Below are positions 35,921 through 44,431 of a stretch of 64,000 nt of DNA, in pieces (position 1 is the stretch's first letter; every line of letters begins with the position of its first letter). The stretch comes from Shinella lacus (GTDB lineage: Bacteria > Pseudomonadota > Alphaproteobacteria > Rhizobiales > Rhizobiaceae): NCBI RefSeq assembly GCF_010994755.1, contig NZ_WHSB02000005.1, positions 343,281 through 407,280 of the forward strand. Direction: 5' to 3'. The translations under genes and the position numbers were made by a program. The notes under the pieces were generated by a model. The model had not been told where the DNA came from, did not search any database, and saw nothing but the letters and a program-made list of their open reading frames with translations.

Positions 35921-36643
35921 CTAAGCGTCTTCGTAGGCGTCCTGGCCGGCGAGGAGCGACGTATCCAGTCGTGCGCCCGGCGGGAAAAGGCCGAGCATTT
36001 CCGGCGGTTCGACGCCTTCTACGAGCCGGGGACAGGTTTCGACGGCGCCGAGCACGGTCGTCACGGGAATGACGCCGGCCCAGATCGGCAGGGCGAAATC
36101 CGCCTCGTCGTCGCCGACGCCCTTGGCGCGCACCTTCGCGGCGGCCTCGTCGATCGGCATCGCGATGATCGTCGTCGCCTTGGCCTCCTGCGACGTGATG
36201 GGGCGCAAGAGGGCGCTGCGGCCGGGATAGAAGCGATCGACGACGTCGCGCATCGCCTCGATCTTTTCGTCAGAATCCTCGACGAGGCGTGCAGTGCCGA
36301 AACACATGGCAGAGCGGTAGTTGGCCGAGTGGTTGAAGCCGGAGCGCGCCAGCACCAGCCCGTCGAGATGGGCGACGGTGAGGCAGGCGGGCGTGCCGGC
36401 CTTGAGATGGCGCAGCATGCGGCTGGCCGACGAGCCATGCCAGTAGAGCGTATCGCCCTTGCGCCAGAACAGCGTCGGCGTCGCATAGGGCTGGCCGTCG
36501 ATGACATAGGCGACGTTGCAGAGCATGGCTGCATCGAGGATGGCGTGCACGGCCTGGCGGTCATAGCTGCCGCGCTCATGCATGCGCTTGACGCGGTTGC
36601 GCGGGGTGATGGGATAGGCGGCGGTGTCGGTTTCTGCACGCAT
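35921..36643 (-). CDS. Pyridoxamine 5'-phosphate oxidase-related flavin-binding protein
   Basis: The 240-residue protein has a split-barrel flavin-binding fold: VKRMHERGSYDRQAVHAILDAAMLCNVAYVIDGQPYATPTLFWRKGDTLYWHGSSASRMLRHL near the N-terminus and NYRSAMCFGTARLVED. Such PPOX-family proteins bind FMN or F420 and often act in vitamin B6 or xenobiotic metabolism. The start at ATG 36643 removes a non-conserved leader. It is divergent from a MocR-type regulator with only 40 bp between starts, a common pairing in which the regulator controls the flavoprotein. Confidence 0.87.
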   Translation of the reverse strand: MRAETDTAAYPITPRNRVKRMHERGSYDRQAVHAILDAAMLCNVAYVIDGQPYATPTLFWRKGDTLYWHGSSASRMLRHLKAGTPACLTVAHLDGLVLARSGFNHSANYRSAMCFGTARLVEDSDEKIEAMRDVVDRFYPGRSALLRPITSQEAKATTIIAMPIDEAAAKVRAKGVGDDEADFALPIWAGVIPVTTVLGAVETCPRLVEGVEPPEMLGLFPPGARLDTSLLAGQDAYEDA

Positions 36644-36683
36644 GCGGTCTTGCCTTTCAAACAGGGTGCCGCCATGGTGCGTC

Positions 36684-38114
36684 ATGCCATTGGATCGAAA
36701 AAGCACCAATCCTGACCAAAAAATTCGGACCAATCTGCCGGACTGGTCGTCGCTCATTCCCGTGCTGCCGGCGGCGGGCAAACGCACGCCGGCGCTCTAT
36801 CGGGAACTGCGCCGGCTGATCGAGGCGGGGACCATTCCGGCGGGCAGCAAGCTGCCGCCGTCGCGTGACCTTGCGGGACGGCTGAAGATCGCACGCGGCA
36901 GCGTGGTCGCCGCCTTCGAAACGCTGATCGCCGAAGGTTATGCCGTGGCGCGCACGGGCGCCGGCACCTTCGTCGCCGACCGGGTGCCCGTCGTGAAATC
37001 CACTCTGCCGGTGGAAACCGAAAACACCGAGGCGAAAATGCCGCTGCCCGGCACGCTTGGCGTGGCGATGGCCGATGCGCGCACGCTTAACCTGTTCCGC
37101 ACGCTGCTGGCGCGCCATCTTGCCCGCCCCGGCCCGGAACACTTTTATTATGGCGATCCGCGCGGCGGCGCGGCACTCCGCCAGGCGGTCGCCGCCTATC
37201 TCCGGCAGGCACGCGGCGTGCGCTGCGAGGCGCGGTCGATCGTCATTACGACCGGCACGCAGCAGGGCATCGACCTCGTCATCCGCAGCGCGCTTCAGCC
37301 GGGCGACCGGGTGATGGTCGAGGACCCCTGCTATCCGAGCGCACGGGCCGCCTTTGCCGGCGCGGGCCTCGGCCTTTCCGGCCTCGCGGTGGATGCCGAG
37401 GGCGCCGACATATCGCTCGCGACGGCGGGGGCGCGGGCGATCTATGTGACGCCGTCGCATCAGTTTCCGCTCGGCGTGACCATGAGCATGCGCCGCCGGC
37501 TCGCCCTCATTGACTGGGCGCGCGAGACCGGCGGCTGGATCATCGAGGATGACTATGACAGCGAGTTCCGCTTTGCCGGCCCGCCGCTCGCCGCCATGCA
37601 GGGCATGGACGACAGCGGCCGCGTCATCTATCTCGGCACCTTCTCCAAGGTACTGTTTCCGGGGTTGCGCCTCGGCTATGCCGTCATCCCGGATCCGCTG
37701 CTCGAAACCATCATGGCCCTGCGCAGCCGCACCGACCGCAGCCCGCCGACGCTTGCCGAAGCCGCACTGACCGACCTCCTGCGCGAGGGCCATTTCGCCG
37801 CCCATCTGCGCCGCGCCCGACGGCACGCGCAGGCGGCGCGCGATGCGCTGGTCGCGGGGCTTTCGGCGGCGAAAAACCTCTCGGTCGACGTGCCCGACCA
37901 GGGCCTGCACCTGGTCGCCGGCCTGCCTGATTCGCTTGCCGATACAGCGGCGGTGGAGATTGCGCGAAGGGTTGGTCTCGGTGTGCGAGCGCTCTCGTCC
38001 ATGGCGGTCACCAACCCGCCGCGGCAGGGTCTGGTCATCGGCTTTTCCGGCTTTGCGCCGGAGGTGCTGCATGCCGCGGCGACACGCTTCGCCGCGGCAA
38101 TCTCAAACAACTAG
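36684..38114 (+). CDS. MocR/PdxR-type GntR regulator with aminotransferase domain
   Basis: The 476-residue fusion has an N-terminal GntR winged helix (ALYRELRRLIEAGTIPAGSKLPPSRDLAGRLKIARGSVVAAFETLIAEGY). The rest is a fold-type I aminotransferase domain with TTGTQQGIDLVIRSALQPG, EDPCYPS, VTPSHQFPLGVTMSMRRR, EDDYDSEFRF, and the PLP-binding Lys in YLGTFSKVLFPGLRLGY. MocR proteins sense PLP or amino-acid adducts. The divergent PPOX-type flavoprotein fits a vitamin B6 link. An earlier ATG at 36624 would overlap the divergent coding sequence. Confidence 0.92.
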   Translation: MPLDRKSTNPDQKIRTNLPDWSSLIPVLPAAGKRTPALYRELRRLIEAGTIPAGSKLPPSRDLAGRLKIARGSVVAAFETLIAEGYAVARTGAGTFVADRVPVVKSTLPVETENTEAKMPLPGTLGVAMADARTLNLFRTLLARHLARPGPEHFYYGDPRGGAALRQAVAAYLRQARGVRCEARSIVITTGTQQGIDLVIRSALQPGDRVMVEDPCYPSARAAFAGAGLGLSGLAVDAEGADISLATAGARAIYVTPSHQFPLGVTMSMRRRLALIDWARETGGWIIEDDYDSEFRFAGPPLAAMQGMDDSGRVIYLGTFSKVLFPGLRLGYAVIPDPLLETIMALRSRTDRSPPTLAEAALTDLLREGHFAAHLRRARRHAQAARDALVAGLSAAKNLSVDVPDQGLHLVAGLPDSLADTAAVEIARRVGLGVRALSSMAVTNPPRQGLVIGFSGFAPEVLHAAATRFAAAISNN

Positions 38115-38836
38115 GCGACGCGGCGGGACTCGGCGGCGGCGATCGTCGCCACCCAGGCGCGGGCGATGGCAAGGCCGGTGGCGTCGGCGCCGGGGCCGTT
38201 TTCGGCGGCGAGCCTCTCGCGCTGTTCGAGCCAGCCGGGCGCAAGCGTCGGAATGAGGGCGCCGAACGTGCTCACCCATTCATCGACGACCGTGCGGCTC
38301 GCTTCGAAATGGAACTGCGTGCCATAGACGGCGCGGCCGATGCGAAAGGCCTGGTTTTCCGCAGCGCCGTTGGTGGCAAGCCGCACGGCGCCTTCCGGCA
38401 TCGCAAAGGTGTCGCTGTGCCACTGGAAGATCGGGAAGCTGCTTGCCGCGGCCGAGAGAACCGGGTCGCCGGTGCCGTCCTTCGTCAGCGCGACCGTGCA
38501 CCAGCCGAATTCCGGCGCCGTGCCGATGAGGTTTTCCGCGCCATAGGCGCGCGCCAGGAGCTGGCTGCCGAGACAGACACCGAGCACCGATTTTTCCGCA
38601 TCGCCGAAGCGGCGCATCAGCCCGGCCAGCGCCGGCAGATAGGCGTGGCGTTCGTCGTCGCGGGCGTTCTGCGGGCCGCCCATCACGACGATGGCGTCAT
38701 GGTTCGTCTCGTCGGCGGGGATGGCGTCGCCGGCATGCGGCCGGCAGATCTCGATCTCGGCGCCCGCCTCTTCCAGCGCGACACCGATCTGACCGAGAAG
38801 GGTCACCTTGTCGTTTTCCACCACCAGCACCCGCAT
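38111..38836 (-). CDS. Class I glutamine amidotransferase domain protein (GuaA-like)
   Basis: The 241-residue protein contains a complete triad: nucleophilic Cys in VLGVCLGSQLLARAYG, and the His in YGTQFHFEAS, with a following Glu. It also has the oxyanion loop VVMGGPQNARDDE. The C-terminal extension ends APGWLEQRERLA. Such free-standing enzymes hydrolyse glutamine or gamma-glutamyl compounds; no synthetase partner is adjacent. ATG 38836 is preceded by CAGGAG at six bases. It converges with the MocR regulator, overlapping by 4 bp. Confidence 0.87.
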   Translation of the reverse strand: MRVLVVENDKVTLLGQIGVALEEAGAEIEICRPHAGDAIPADETNHDAIVVMGGPQNARDDERHAYLPALAGLMRRFGDAEKSVLGVCLGSQLLARAYGAENLIGTAPEFGWCTVALTKDGTGDPVLSAAASSFPIFQWHSDTFAMPEGAVRLATNGAAENQAFRIGRAVYGTQFHFEASRTVVDEWVSTFGALIPTLAPGWLEQRERLAAENGPGADATGLAIARAWVATIAAAESRRVA

Positions 38837-38901
38837 GTGAAACTCCTGCTTTTCGATAGGACGCGACACAATCACGCCCTTTCGCTTCGTTCAAGGGTTT
38901 A

Positions 38902-38916
38902 GAGCGAAAACGCTCT
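38902..38916. repeat. Short hairpin AGAGCG-AAAA-CGCTCT region
   Basis: A 6-bp perfect stem with loop AAAA lies at about 38901-38916 directly before the 44-bp repeat at 38932-38975. Both belong to the same gene-poor spacer after the small secreted-protein gene, and are of the type seen repeated in rhizobial intergenic DNA. Confidence 0.45.
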
Positions 38917-38931
38917 ATCTCCTTGTTGTAC

Positions 38932-38975
38932 GCAATTCCGGACGCAAAACCGCTCCACACTTTTGCTGGAATTGC
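38932..38975. repeat. 44-bp intergenic repeat, copy A
   Basis: An imperfect palindrome with ends GCAATTCC/GGAATTGC and inner GCAAAA/TTTTGC. It matches the reverse complement of 46152-46195 at 43 of 44 positions. Both copies are immediately 3' of genes. Confidence 0.85.
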
Positions 38976-38991
38976 TCCTGAACAGAAAGAA

Positions 38992-39011
38992 CCCGGCTCT
39001 TTCGAGCCGGG
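38992..39011 (-). terminator. Terminator of small secreted protein 2
   Basis: CCCGGCTC and GAGCCGGG form a perfect 8-bp stem with a 4-base loop, 31 bp after the stop of the minus-strand gene. It is followed on that strand by TTCTTTC. Confidence 0.75.
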
Positions 39012-39042
39012 CAAGGCGGGGAGGATCGGCGGAAGGAAGAAA

Positions 39043-39219
39043 TCAACGGCAAACCTTGATCTTCTTGATGATAACATTGCCGTAGTAGTCGTAGGACTTC
39101 ACCTTCTTGATGAAGCAATAGGATTCATAGCCGTAGCTGTAGTAGCCGGCCTGCGAGGGAGCGGCGAAGGAAACGGCGGCGACGAGGGCAACGGTGGCGG
39201 AAACGATGAACTTGCGCAT
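39043..39219 (-). CDS. Small secreted Tyr/Lys-rich protein, copy 2
   Basis: This 58-residue gene starts at ATG 39219 after AGGAGAGACC. It has a signal peptide (MRKFIVSATVALVAAVSFAA then PSQA) and a mature peptide beginning GYYSYGYESYCFIKKVKSY and ending KKIKVCR. It differs from copy 1 (23840-24016) at about a dozen positions, nearly all conservative, while both Cys and the Tyr-Gly pattern are kept. The whole 270-bp module, including two upstream hairpins, is duplicated. The gene lies below common length cut-offs and would be easily missed. Function unknown. Confidence 0.82.
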   Translation of the reverse strand: MRKFIVSATVALVAAVSFAAPSQAGYYSYGYESYCFIKKVKSYDYYGNVIIKKIKVCR

Positions 39220-39243
39220 GGGGTCTCTCCTGATCTCTGTTAG

Positions 39244-39262
39244 GGATGAGCCTCTCTCATCC
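39244..39262 (-). promoter_or_regulatory. Conserved hairpin in the leader of small secreted protein 2
   Basis: GGATGAG-CCTCT-CTCATCC, identical to 24042-24060, 25-43 bp upstream of the start codon. The surrounding leader is almost identical in both copies over about 80 bp. Confidence 0.65.
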
Positions 39263-39297
39263 AGTGATCAGACTTTCCCACATCGCCCCGCCTCGCG

Positions 39298-39315
39298 CTG
39301 TTTCGGATGGAACAG
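39298..39315. promoter_or_regulatory. Hairpin between fucU-like gene and small secreted protein 2
   Basis: CTGTTTCGGATGGAACAG folds into the same stem as the perfect palindrome at 24096-24113; two substitutions are compensated by G-T pairs. It begins two bases after the upstream gene's stop. Confidence 0.5.
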
Positions 39316-39317
39316 GG

Positions 39318-39746
39318 TCAGGGATAGATGACGCCCTTGCGCAGGATCACATTTGCATAGAGCCGCGGCTCGCTCGTCTGCACCAGCGTATGGGCGGCGC
39401 GCACGCGATTGTAGAAATCGGCGCCGACCAGCGGCACAACGGTGCGCGTCGGCTCGCGGCGGGCGCAGCAATCGATGATCTCGTGGTGCACGGGCTGCAG
39501 CGTGTCGCGCTCCTGGCGGAAGGTGGAGCGGAAGATCGCCTCGTCGACGAAATCGTCGATCGGCAGCACCGAAAGCACGGCGTTGAGCACGGGCAACAGC
39601 GGCACGCCGTCGAGGCGGATGAGCCGGCGGGCATGTTCGACGCCCGGATAATTGCCGTCGACGATGGCGATCTCGTCGCCGTGGCCCATGGCACGCAGCG
39701 TGGCGAGCAGCTCCGGGCTCAGGATGGGGTCGATACCTTTCAGCAT
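39318..39746 (-). CDS. RbsD/FucU-family sugar mutarotase
   Basis: The 142-residue protein starts MLKGIDPILSPELLATLRAMGHGDEIAIVDGNYP, with the conserved active-site His (GHGDE) of RbsD/FucU. It ends LRKGVIYP, the family's usual C-terminus. These proteins speed conversion between pyranose and furanose or alpha and beta sugar anomers. The ATG directly follows the ROK regulator stop (TGAATG), so it is translated from the same message. With the divergent frcBCAK operon it probably prepares fructose or a related sugar for use. FucU-type rather than RbsD-type is inferred. Confidence 0.9.
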   Translation of the reverse strand: MLKGIDPILSPELLATLRAMGHGDEIAIVDGNYPGVEHARRLIRLDGVPLLPVLNAVLSVLPIDDFVDEAIFRSTFRQERDTLQPVHHEIIDCCARREPTRTVVPLVGADFYNRVRAAHTLVQTSEPRLYANVILRKGVIYP

Positions 39747-40976
39747 TCAGGCAAGCTCCTTGAAGAGGACGTTCTGGTCGGGAAGATAGCGGGAGAACAG
39801 CGGCAGGCTGGCCCCGCCGATCGAGCGGGCGTGGCTGCCGACGGCGCCTTCGAGGATTTCTGGCAAAGTGACGCCTTGCAGGTCGAGGCGGGCAACGGCG
39901 GCGCGCGTGGCGGCAACCACGCGCTCACGCACCCAGGCCGGGAAGCCGCCGTCGATGATGACGGCGGAAAAGTCGATGACGGAGGCCGACGCCACGACCG
40001 CCTGGGCGAGCGCCGCCGCCATGTCGTCGATCCAGATTTCGAGAGGCGCGCCGAATTCGATCCAGTCGTCCGGCGAATACCAGAGCGGTTTCGGATCGAT
40101 GCCATGCTCGCGCAGAAGATTCTCCAGCCGGTAGATCGAGGCGATCTTCAGGAGCTGCACGGTCTCGCCGTCGCGACCCTGCACGGGCAGCGGGCCAATG
40201 GCGCCGGCCGTGCCGGTGCGACCGGTGAAGAGTGCGGAATTCAGCACCACGCCGCCGCCGATGAAGGAGCCGATGAACAGATAGAGGAAATCCGGATATT
40301 GCGGGCCGAGGCCGAAGACGAGCTCGGCGGCGCAGGCGCTGGTCGCGTCGTTCTGCAAGACGACCGGATAGGGCACGCGCCGGGCGATCTCCGCCTCCAG
40401 GTCGACGCCGCGCCATTGGTCCATGTCGGCCTGCGGCGCGCCCACCTCGCTTGCCCAGCTCCAGAGCTCAAAGGGGGCAGCGACGCCGAAGCCGGCGATG
40501 CGGGCGCGCTCCTGCGGGGTGATCGCCGCCTCCAGCTCGGCAAGCCCCTCTTGCACGAAGGCGAGCAGCGGGCCGGGCATAGGATAGGCGAAGGTACGGC
40601 GGACCTGCCGGCGGATGCCGCCAACGAAATCCATCATGACGAGATCGGCGCTGCGGCGGCCGATCTTCAGGCCGAAGGAATAGACGGCATCCGGATTGAG
40701 CCGCATCGGCACGGAGGGCTGGCCGACCTTGCCGCGCATCGGCGCGCCGCGCATCAGCAGGCCTTCCGCCTCCAGCGCGCGCATTATGACCGTCACGGTC
40801 TGGGCGGAAAGGCCGCTGCGCCGGGCGATCTCGGCCTTGGAAAGGCTGCCGTGCCGACGCACCAGCGACATGACCAGGCGCTCGTTATAGGCCCGCACGC
40901 GCACCTGGTTGGCGCCCCCGCTCGGGTCGAGGATTTCGGCCGGCGCGGCGGGTGCCGTCGCGGCATTCTTTCTCAT
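39747..40976 (-). CDS. frcR: ROK-family transcriptional regulator of the fructose operon
   Basis: The 409-residue protein has an N-terminal winged helix (VMSLVRRHGSLSKAEIARRSGLSAQTVTVIMRALEAEGLL) and a ROK sugar-kinase-like domain. The latter includes VLQNDATSACAAELVFG and FIGSFIGGGVVLNSALFTG, the usual ROK glycine-rich and catalytic regions. It lacks a clear CxCGxxGC zinc motif. It is divergent from frcB, matching the frcR-frcBCAK order in S. meliloti. ATG 40976 follows GGGAGGAGACG. The palindrome at 41090-41106 is a candidate operator. Confidence 0.9.
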   Translation of the reverse strand: MRKNAATAPAAPAEILDPSGGANQVRVRAYNERLVMSLVRRHGSLSKAEIARRSGLSAQTVTVIMRALEAEGLLMRGAPMRGKVGQPSVPMRLNPDAVYSFGLKIGRRSADLVMMDFVGGIRRQVRRTFAYPMPGPLLAFVQEGLAELEAAITPQERARIAGFGVAAPFELWSWASEVGAPQADMDQWRGVDLEAEIARRVPYPVVLQNDATSACAAELVFGLGPQYPDFLYLFIGSFIGGGVVLNSALFTGRTGTAGAIGPLPVQGRDGETVQLLKIASIYRLENLLREHGIDPKPLWYSPDDWIEFGAPLEIWIDDMAAALAQAVVASASVIDFSAVIIDGGFPAWVRERVVAATRAAVARLDLQGVTLPEILEGAVGSHARSIGGASLPLFSRYLPDQNVLFKELA

Positions 40977-41089
40977 CGTCTCCTCCCGTGCCGGTCGCGG
41001 CGTCCTGCGCCTCTCCCGTCCTCTTATCGGCTGCCGTTCCGCTCTTCCACCGGAAACGACACGCCCTTGTTTTGCTGGAGCATGACACA

Positions 41090-41125
41090 TTGGATTAATA
41101 ATTCAATTCGATTTATTTATTGACA
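41090..41125 (+). promoter_or_regulatory. Candidate FrcR operator and frcB promoter
   Basis: TTGGATTAATAATTCAA (41090-41106) is a 17-bp palindrome with one mismatched pair. A TTGACA -35-like hexamer follows at 41120-41125, with a weak -10 (TCTTTT) 17 bp further on. The position between frcR and frcB fits a repressor site next to the promoter. Confidence 0.5.
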
Positions 41126-41252
41126 GCGATTTCTTTTGGTGCTCTTTTCACGGTCGGAAGCGAGGTCTGCCGGCGGAGGAGCTGCTGGCCACCCTGCGAC
41201 CGGATGGCCCCAGGAGAGGGGCGCATCCCGTTCTGTCCTTGGGAGGATTACC

Positions 41253-42278
41253 ATGAAGAAAACCATCATTTCCGCCGCTCTCGGCGCGCTCGCGCTCGGC
41301 GTCGCCTTCTCCTCGCCGGCTCTCGCCGCCGACACCACCGCCTGCCTGATCACCAAGACCGACACAAACCCCTTCTTCGTCAAGATGAAGGAAGGCGCCG
41401 AAGCCAAGGCCAAGGAAATCGGCGTGACGCTGAAGGCCTATGCCGGCAAGATCGACGGCGATTCGGAAAGCCAGGTCGCGGCAATCGAGACCTGCATCGC
41501 GGACGGCGCGAAGGGCATCCTGATCGCCGCTTCCGACACGAAGGGCATCGTTCCCTCCGTGCAGAAGGCGCGTGATGCCGGCCTGCTGGTCATCGCGCTC
41601 GACACGCCGCTGGAGCCGGTCGACAGCGCCGACATGACCTTCGCCACCGACAACCTGCTCGCCGGCGAGCTGATCGGCAAGTGGGCTGCCGCCACCCTCG
41701 GCGACGCCGCCAAGGACGCCAAGATCGCCTTCCTCAACCTGACGCCCTCGCAGCCTTCGGTCGACGTGCTGCGCAACCAGGGCTTCATGAAGGGCTTTGG
41801 CATCGACGTTAAGGACATCGGCAAGATCGGCGACGAGGACGATGCCCGCATCGTCGGCCATGACGTGACCAACGGCAACGAGGAAGGCGGCCGCACCGCC
41901 ATGGAAAACCTTCTCCAGAAGGATCCGACCATCAATGTCGTGCACACCATCAACGAACCGGCAGCAGCCGGCGCCTATGAAGCGCTGAAGGCCGTCGGCA
42001 AGGAAGGCGACGTGCTGATCGTATCAGTCGACGGCGGTTGCCCGGGCGTGCAGAACGTCGCGGACGGCGTCATCGGCGCGACCTCGCAGCAGTACCCGCT
42101 GATGATGGCGGCGCTCGGCATCGAGGCGATCAAGAAGTTCGCCGACACCGGCGAAAAGCCGAAGGCCACCGAAGGCAAGGACTTCTTCGACACGGGCGTG
42201 ACGCTCGTGACCGACAAGCCGGCAGCCGGCGTCGAATCCATCGACACCAAGGCCGGCAAGGACAAGTGCTGGGGCTGA
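41253..42278 (+). CDS. frcB: Fructose-type ABC transporter periplasmic binding protein
   Basis: The 341-residue protein has a signal peptide ([25 protein letters not shown], cleavage before ADTTAC). Its type-I binding fold carries [44 protein letters not shown], and [26 protein letters not shown]. The close match of order and motifs to FrcB of S. meliloti, which binds fructose, ribose and mannose, supports the call. ATG 41253 follows GGGAGGATTACC. A strong hairpin lies just after the gene, so binding protein is likely made in excess of the permease. Confidence 0.93.
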   Translation: MKKTIISAALGALALGVAFSSPALAADTTACLITKTDTNPFFVKMKEGAEAKAKEIGVTLKAYAGKIDGDSESQVAAIETCIADGAKGILIAASDTKGIVPSVQKARDAGLLVIALDTPLEPVDSADMTFATDNLLAGELIGKWAAATLGDAAKDAKIAFLNLTPSQPSVDVLRNQGFMKGFGIDVKDIGKIGDEDDARIVGHDVTNGNEEGGRTAMENLLQKDPTINVVHTINEPAAAGAYEALKAVGKEGDVLIVSVDGGCPGVQNVADGVIGATSQQYPLMMAALGIEAIKKFADTGEKPKATEGKDFFDTGVTLVTDKPAAGVESIDTKAGKDKCWG

Positions 42279-42289
42279 TGCTCCACCAC

Positions 42290-42314
42290 GCCGGCCCGAG
42301 CTGACCGGGCCGGC
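42290..42314 (+). terminator. Hairpin after frcB
   Basis: GCCGGCCCG and CGGGCCGGC form a 9-bp perfect stem with a 7-base loop, 12 bp after the frcB stop. Located inside the operon, it more likely protects the frcB mRNA or attenuates read-through than ends transcription fully. Confidence 0.7.
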
Positions 42315-42542
42315 ATTCCGCTACGGACGGATGGGGTCCGCGTGAAACGCACCCTGCTTTGACATTCGCACAAGACATGGGCACCCTTCTTCGGCAGGCG
42401 ACGGCGACAGCCGGGACCGCTTGGGGAGGAGACCGCCCAAAAATGGCGGCAGGTGCGCGAAAAGCGCCCGATCGGTGCGTCCGTACACCATTTCATCCGG
42501 CAAGCCGCGACGGTCGGCACCCGGAAGGGGAGGAACTGGATC

Positions 42543-43643
42543 ATGACTGAGACAACGACGGCCTCGCAGGGTTCGCAACCCTCGCAGCCATCGCAGGAAT
42601 TCGAGAAGGTGCTGTCCGGCAGCGCGACGCAGGTCGCATCCTTCGACACGCACGACAAGACGCCCATCCAGAAATTCCAGCATTTCCTGCATTCGAGCCC
42701 GGCGGCCGTGCCGCTCATCGTGCTCGTGCTGTCGGTGGCCATCTTCGGCGTCATTCTCGGCGGAAAGTTCTTCTCCGCCTTCACGCTGACGCTGATCCTC
42801 CAGCAGGTGGCGATCGTCGGCATCGTCGGCGCGGCGCAGACGCTGGTGATCCTGACGGCCGGCATCGACCTCTCGGTCGGCGCGATCATGGTGCTGTCCT
42901 CGGTCGTCATGGGCCAGTTCACCTTCCGCTACGGCCTGCCGCCGACGGTCGCCGTCCTCTGCGGGCTCGCCTGCGGCGCGCTCTGCGGCTATATCAACGG
43001 CCTGCTCGTCGCCCGCATGAAACTGCCGCCCTTCATCGTCACGCTCGGCATGTGGCAGATCATCCTCGCCTCGAACTTCCTCTATTCGGCCAATGAGACG
43101 ATCCGCTCGCAGGACATTTCCTCGCAGGCGCCGCTCCTCCAGTTCTTCGGCAACAACCTCAAGCTCGGCAGCGCGGTCTTCACCTATGGCGTCATCGCCA
43201 TGGTGCTGCTCGTGGCGCTGCTCTGGTACGTGCTGAACCACACCGCCTGGGGCCGCCATGTCTATGCGGTCGGCGACGACCCGGATGCGGCGGAACTCGC
43301 CGGCGTCAACGTCAAGCGCATGCTGGTCTCGATCTATACGCTGTCCGGCCTCATCTGTGCGCTCGCCGGCTGGGCGCTCATCGGCCGCATCGGTTCGGTC
43401 TCGCCGACGGCAGGCCAGTTCGCAAACATCGAATCGATCACGGCCGTGGTGATCGGCGGCATCTCGCTGTTCGGCGGGCGCGGCTCCATCCTCGGCATGA
43501 TCTTCGGCGCGCTGATCGTCGGCGTGTTCTCGCTCGGCCTTCGCCTCATCGGCACGGACCCGCAATGGACCTATCTCCTGATCGGCGTCCTCATCATCTC
43601 GGCAGTCGCAATCGACCAGTGGATCAGAAAGGTAGCAGGCTGA
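42543..43643 (+). CDS. frcC: Fructose-type ABC transporter permease
   Basis: The 366-residue permease has an N-terminal Ser/Gln-rich extension (residues 1-45) before about ten transmembrane helices. It contains VILTAGIDLSVGAIMVLSSVVMG, the RbsC-family hallmark, and VYAVGDDPDAAELAGVNVKRM, the coupling loop to the ATPase. ATG 42543 follows GGGGAGGAACTGG. Its TGA overlaps the frcA start by one base. The long cytoplasmic N-terminus is also typical of FrcC. Confidence 0.93.
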   Translation: MTETTTASQGSQPSQPSQEFEKVLSGSATQVASFDTHDKTPIQKFQHFLHSSPAAVPLIVLVLSVAIFGVILGGKFFSAFTLTLILQQVAIVGIVGAAQTLVILTAGIDLSVGAIMVLSSVVMGQFTFRYGLPPTVAVLCGLACGALCGYINGLLVARMKLPPFIVTLGMWQIILASNFLYSANETIRSQDISSQAPLLQFFGNNLKLGSAVFTYGVIAMVLLVALLWYVLNHTAWGRHVYAVGDDPDAAELAGVNVKRMLVSIYTLSGLICALAGWALIGRIGSVSPTAGQFANIESITAVVIGGISLFGGRGSILGMIFGALIVGVFSLGLRLIGTDPQWTYLLIGVLIISAVAIDQWIRKVAG

Positions 43644-44431
43644 TGGAACCCATTCTCACCGCTCCCATCCTTACGGCAAGAGGGCTCGTCAAGCGCTACG
43701 GCCGCGTCACCGCCCTCGACCATGCCGACTTCGACCTCTATCCCGGCGAAATCCTCGCCGTGATCGGCGACAACGGGGCCGGCAAATCCTCGATGATCAA
43801 GGCGATCTCCGGCGCCATCACGCCGGACGAAGGCGAAATCCGCCTGCAGGGCCAGGTGATCAACTTCCGCTCGCCGATCGAGGCGCGCAAGGCCGGCATC
43901 GAGACCGTCTACCAGAACCTCGCGCTGTCGCCGGCACTGTCGATCGCCGACAACATGTTCCTCGGCCGCGAATTGCGCAAACCGGGCGTCATGGGCCAAT
44001 GGTTCCGCAAGCTCGACCGCTCGGCGATGGAGAAGTTCGCCCGCGACAAGCTTTCGGAACTCGGGCTGATGACGATCCAGAACATCAACCAGGCGGTGGA
44101 GACGCTGTCGGGCGGCCAGCGCCAGGGCGTGGCGGTGGCGCGCGCCGCCGCCTTCGGCTCGAAGGTCATCATCCTCGATGAACCGACGGCAGCGCTCGGC
44201 GTCAAGGAAAGCCGGCGCGTGCTGGAGCTCATCCTCGACGTGCGCCGGCGCGGCATTCCGATCGTGCTGATCTCGCACAACATGCCGCATGTCTTCGAGG
44301 TGGCGGACCGCATCCACATCCACCGGCTCGGCCGGCGGCTGACGGTCATAAACCCCAAGGACTACACCATGTCCGACGCCGTCGCCTTCATGACCGGCGC
44401 CAAGCTGCCGGCGGAGGCGATTGCGGCATGA
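43643..44431 (+). CDS. frcA: Fructose-type ABC transporter ATPase
   Basis: The 262-residue single-domain ATPase has Walker A IGDNGAGKSSMIK, signature LSGGQRQGVAVARAA, Walker B VIILDEPTAALG, and the switch His in LISHNMPHV. Most sugar ATPases of this class (RbsA, XylG) carry two domains; the single-domain form is characteristic of FrcA. It overlaps frcC by one base and frcK by 4 bp. Confidence 0.93.
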   Translation: MEPILTAPILTARGLVKRYGRVTALDHADFDLYPGEILAVIGDNGAGKSSMIKAISGAITPDEGEIRLQGQVINFRSPIEARKAGIETVYQNLALSPALSIADNMFLGRELRKPGVMGQWFRKLDRSAMEKFARDKLSELGLMTIQNINQAVETLSGGQRQGVAVARAAAFGSKVIILDEPTAALGVKESRRVLELILDVRRRGIPIVLISHNMPHVFEVADRIHIHRLGRRLTVINPKDYTMSDAVAFMTGAKLPAEAIAA

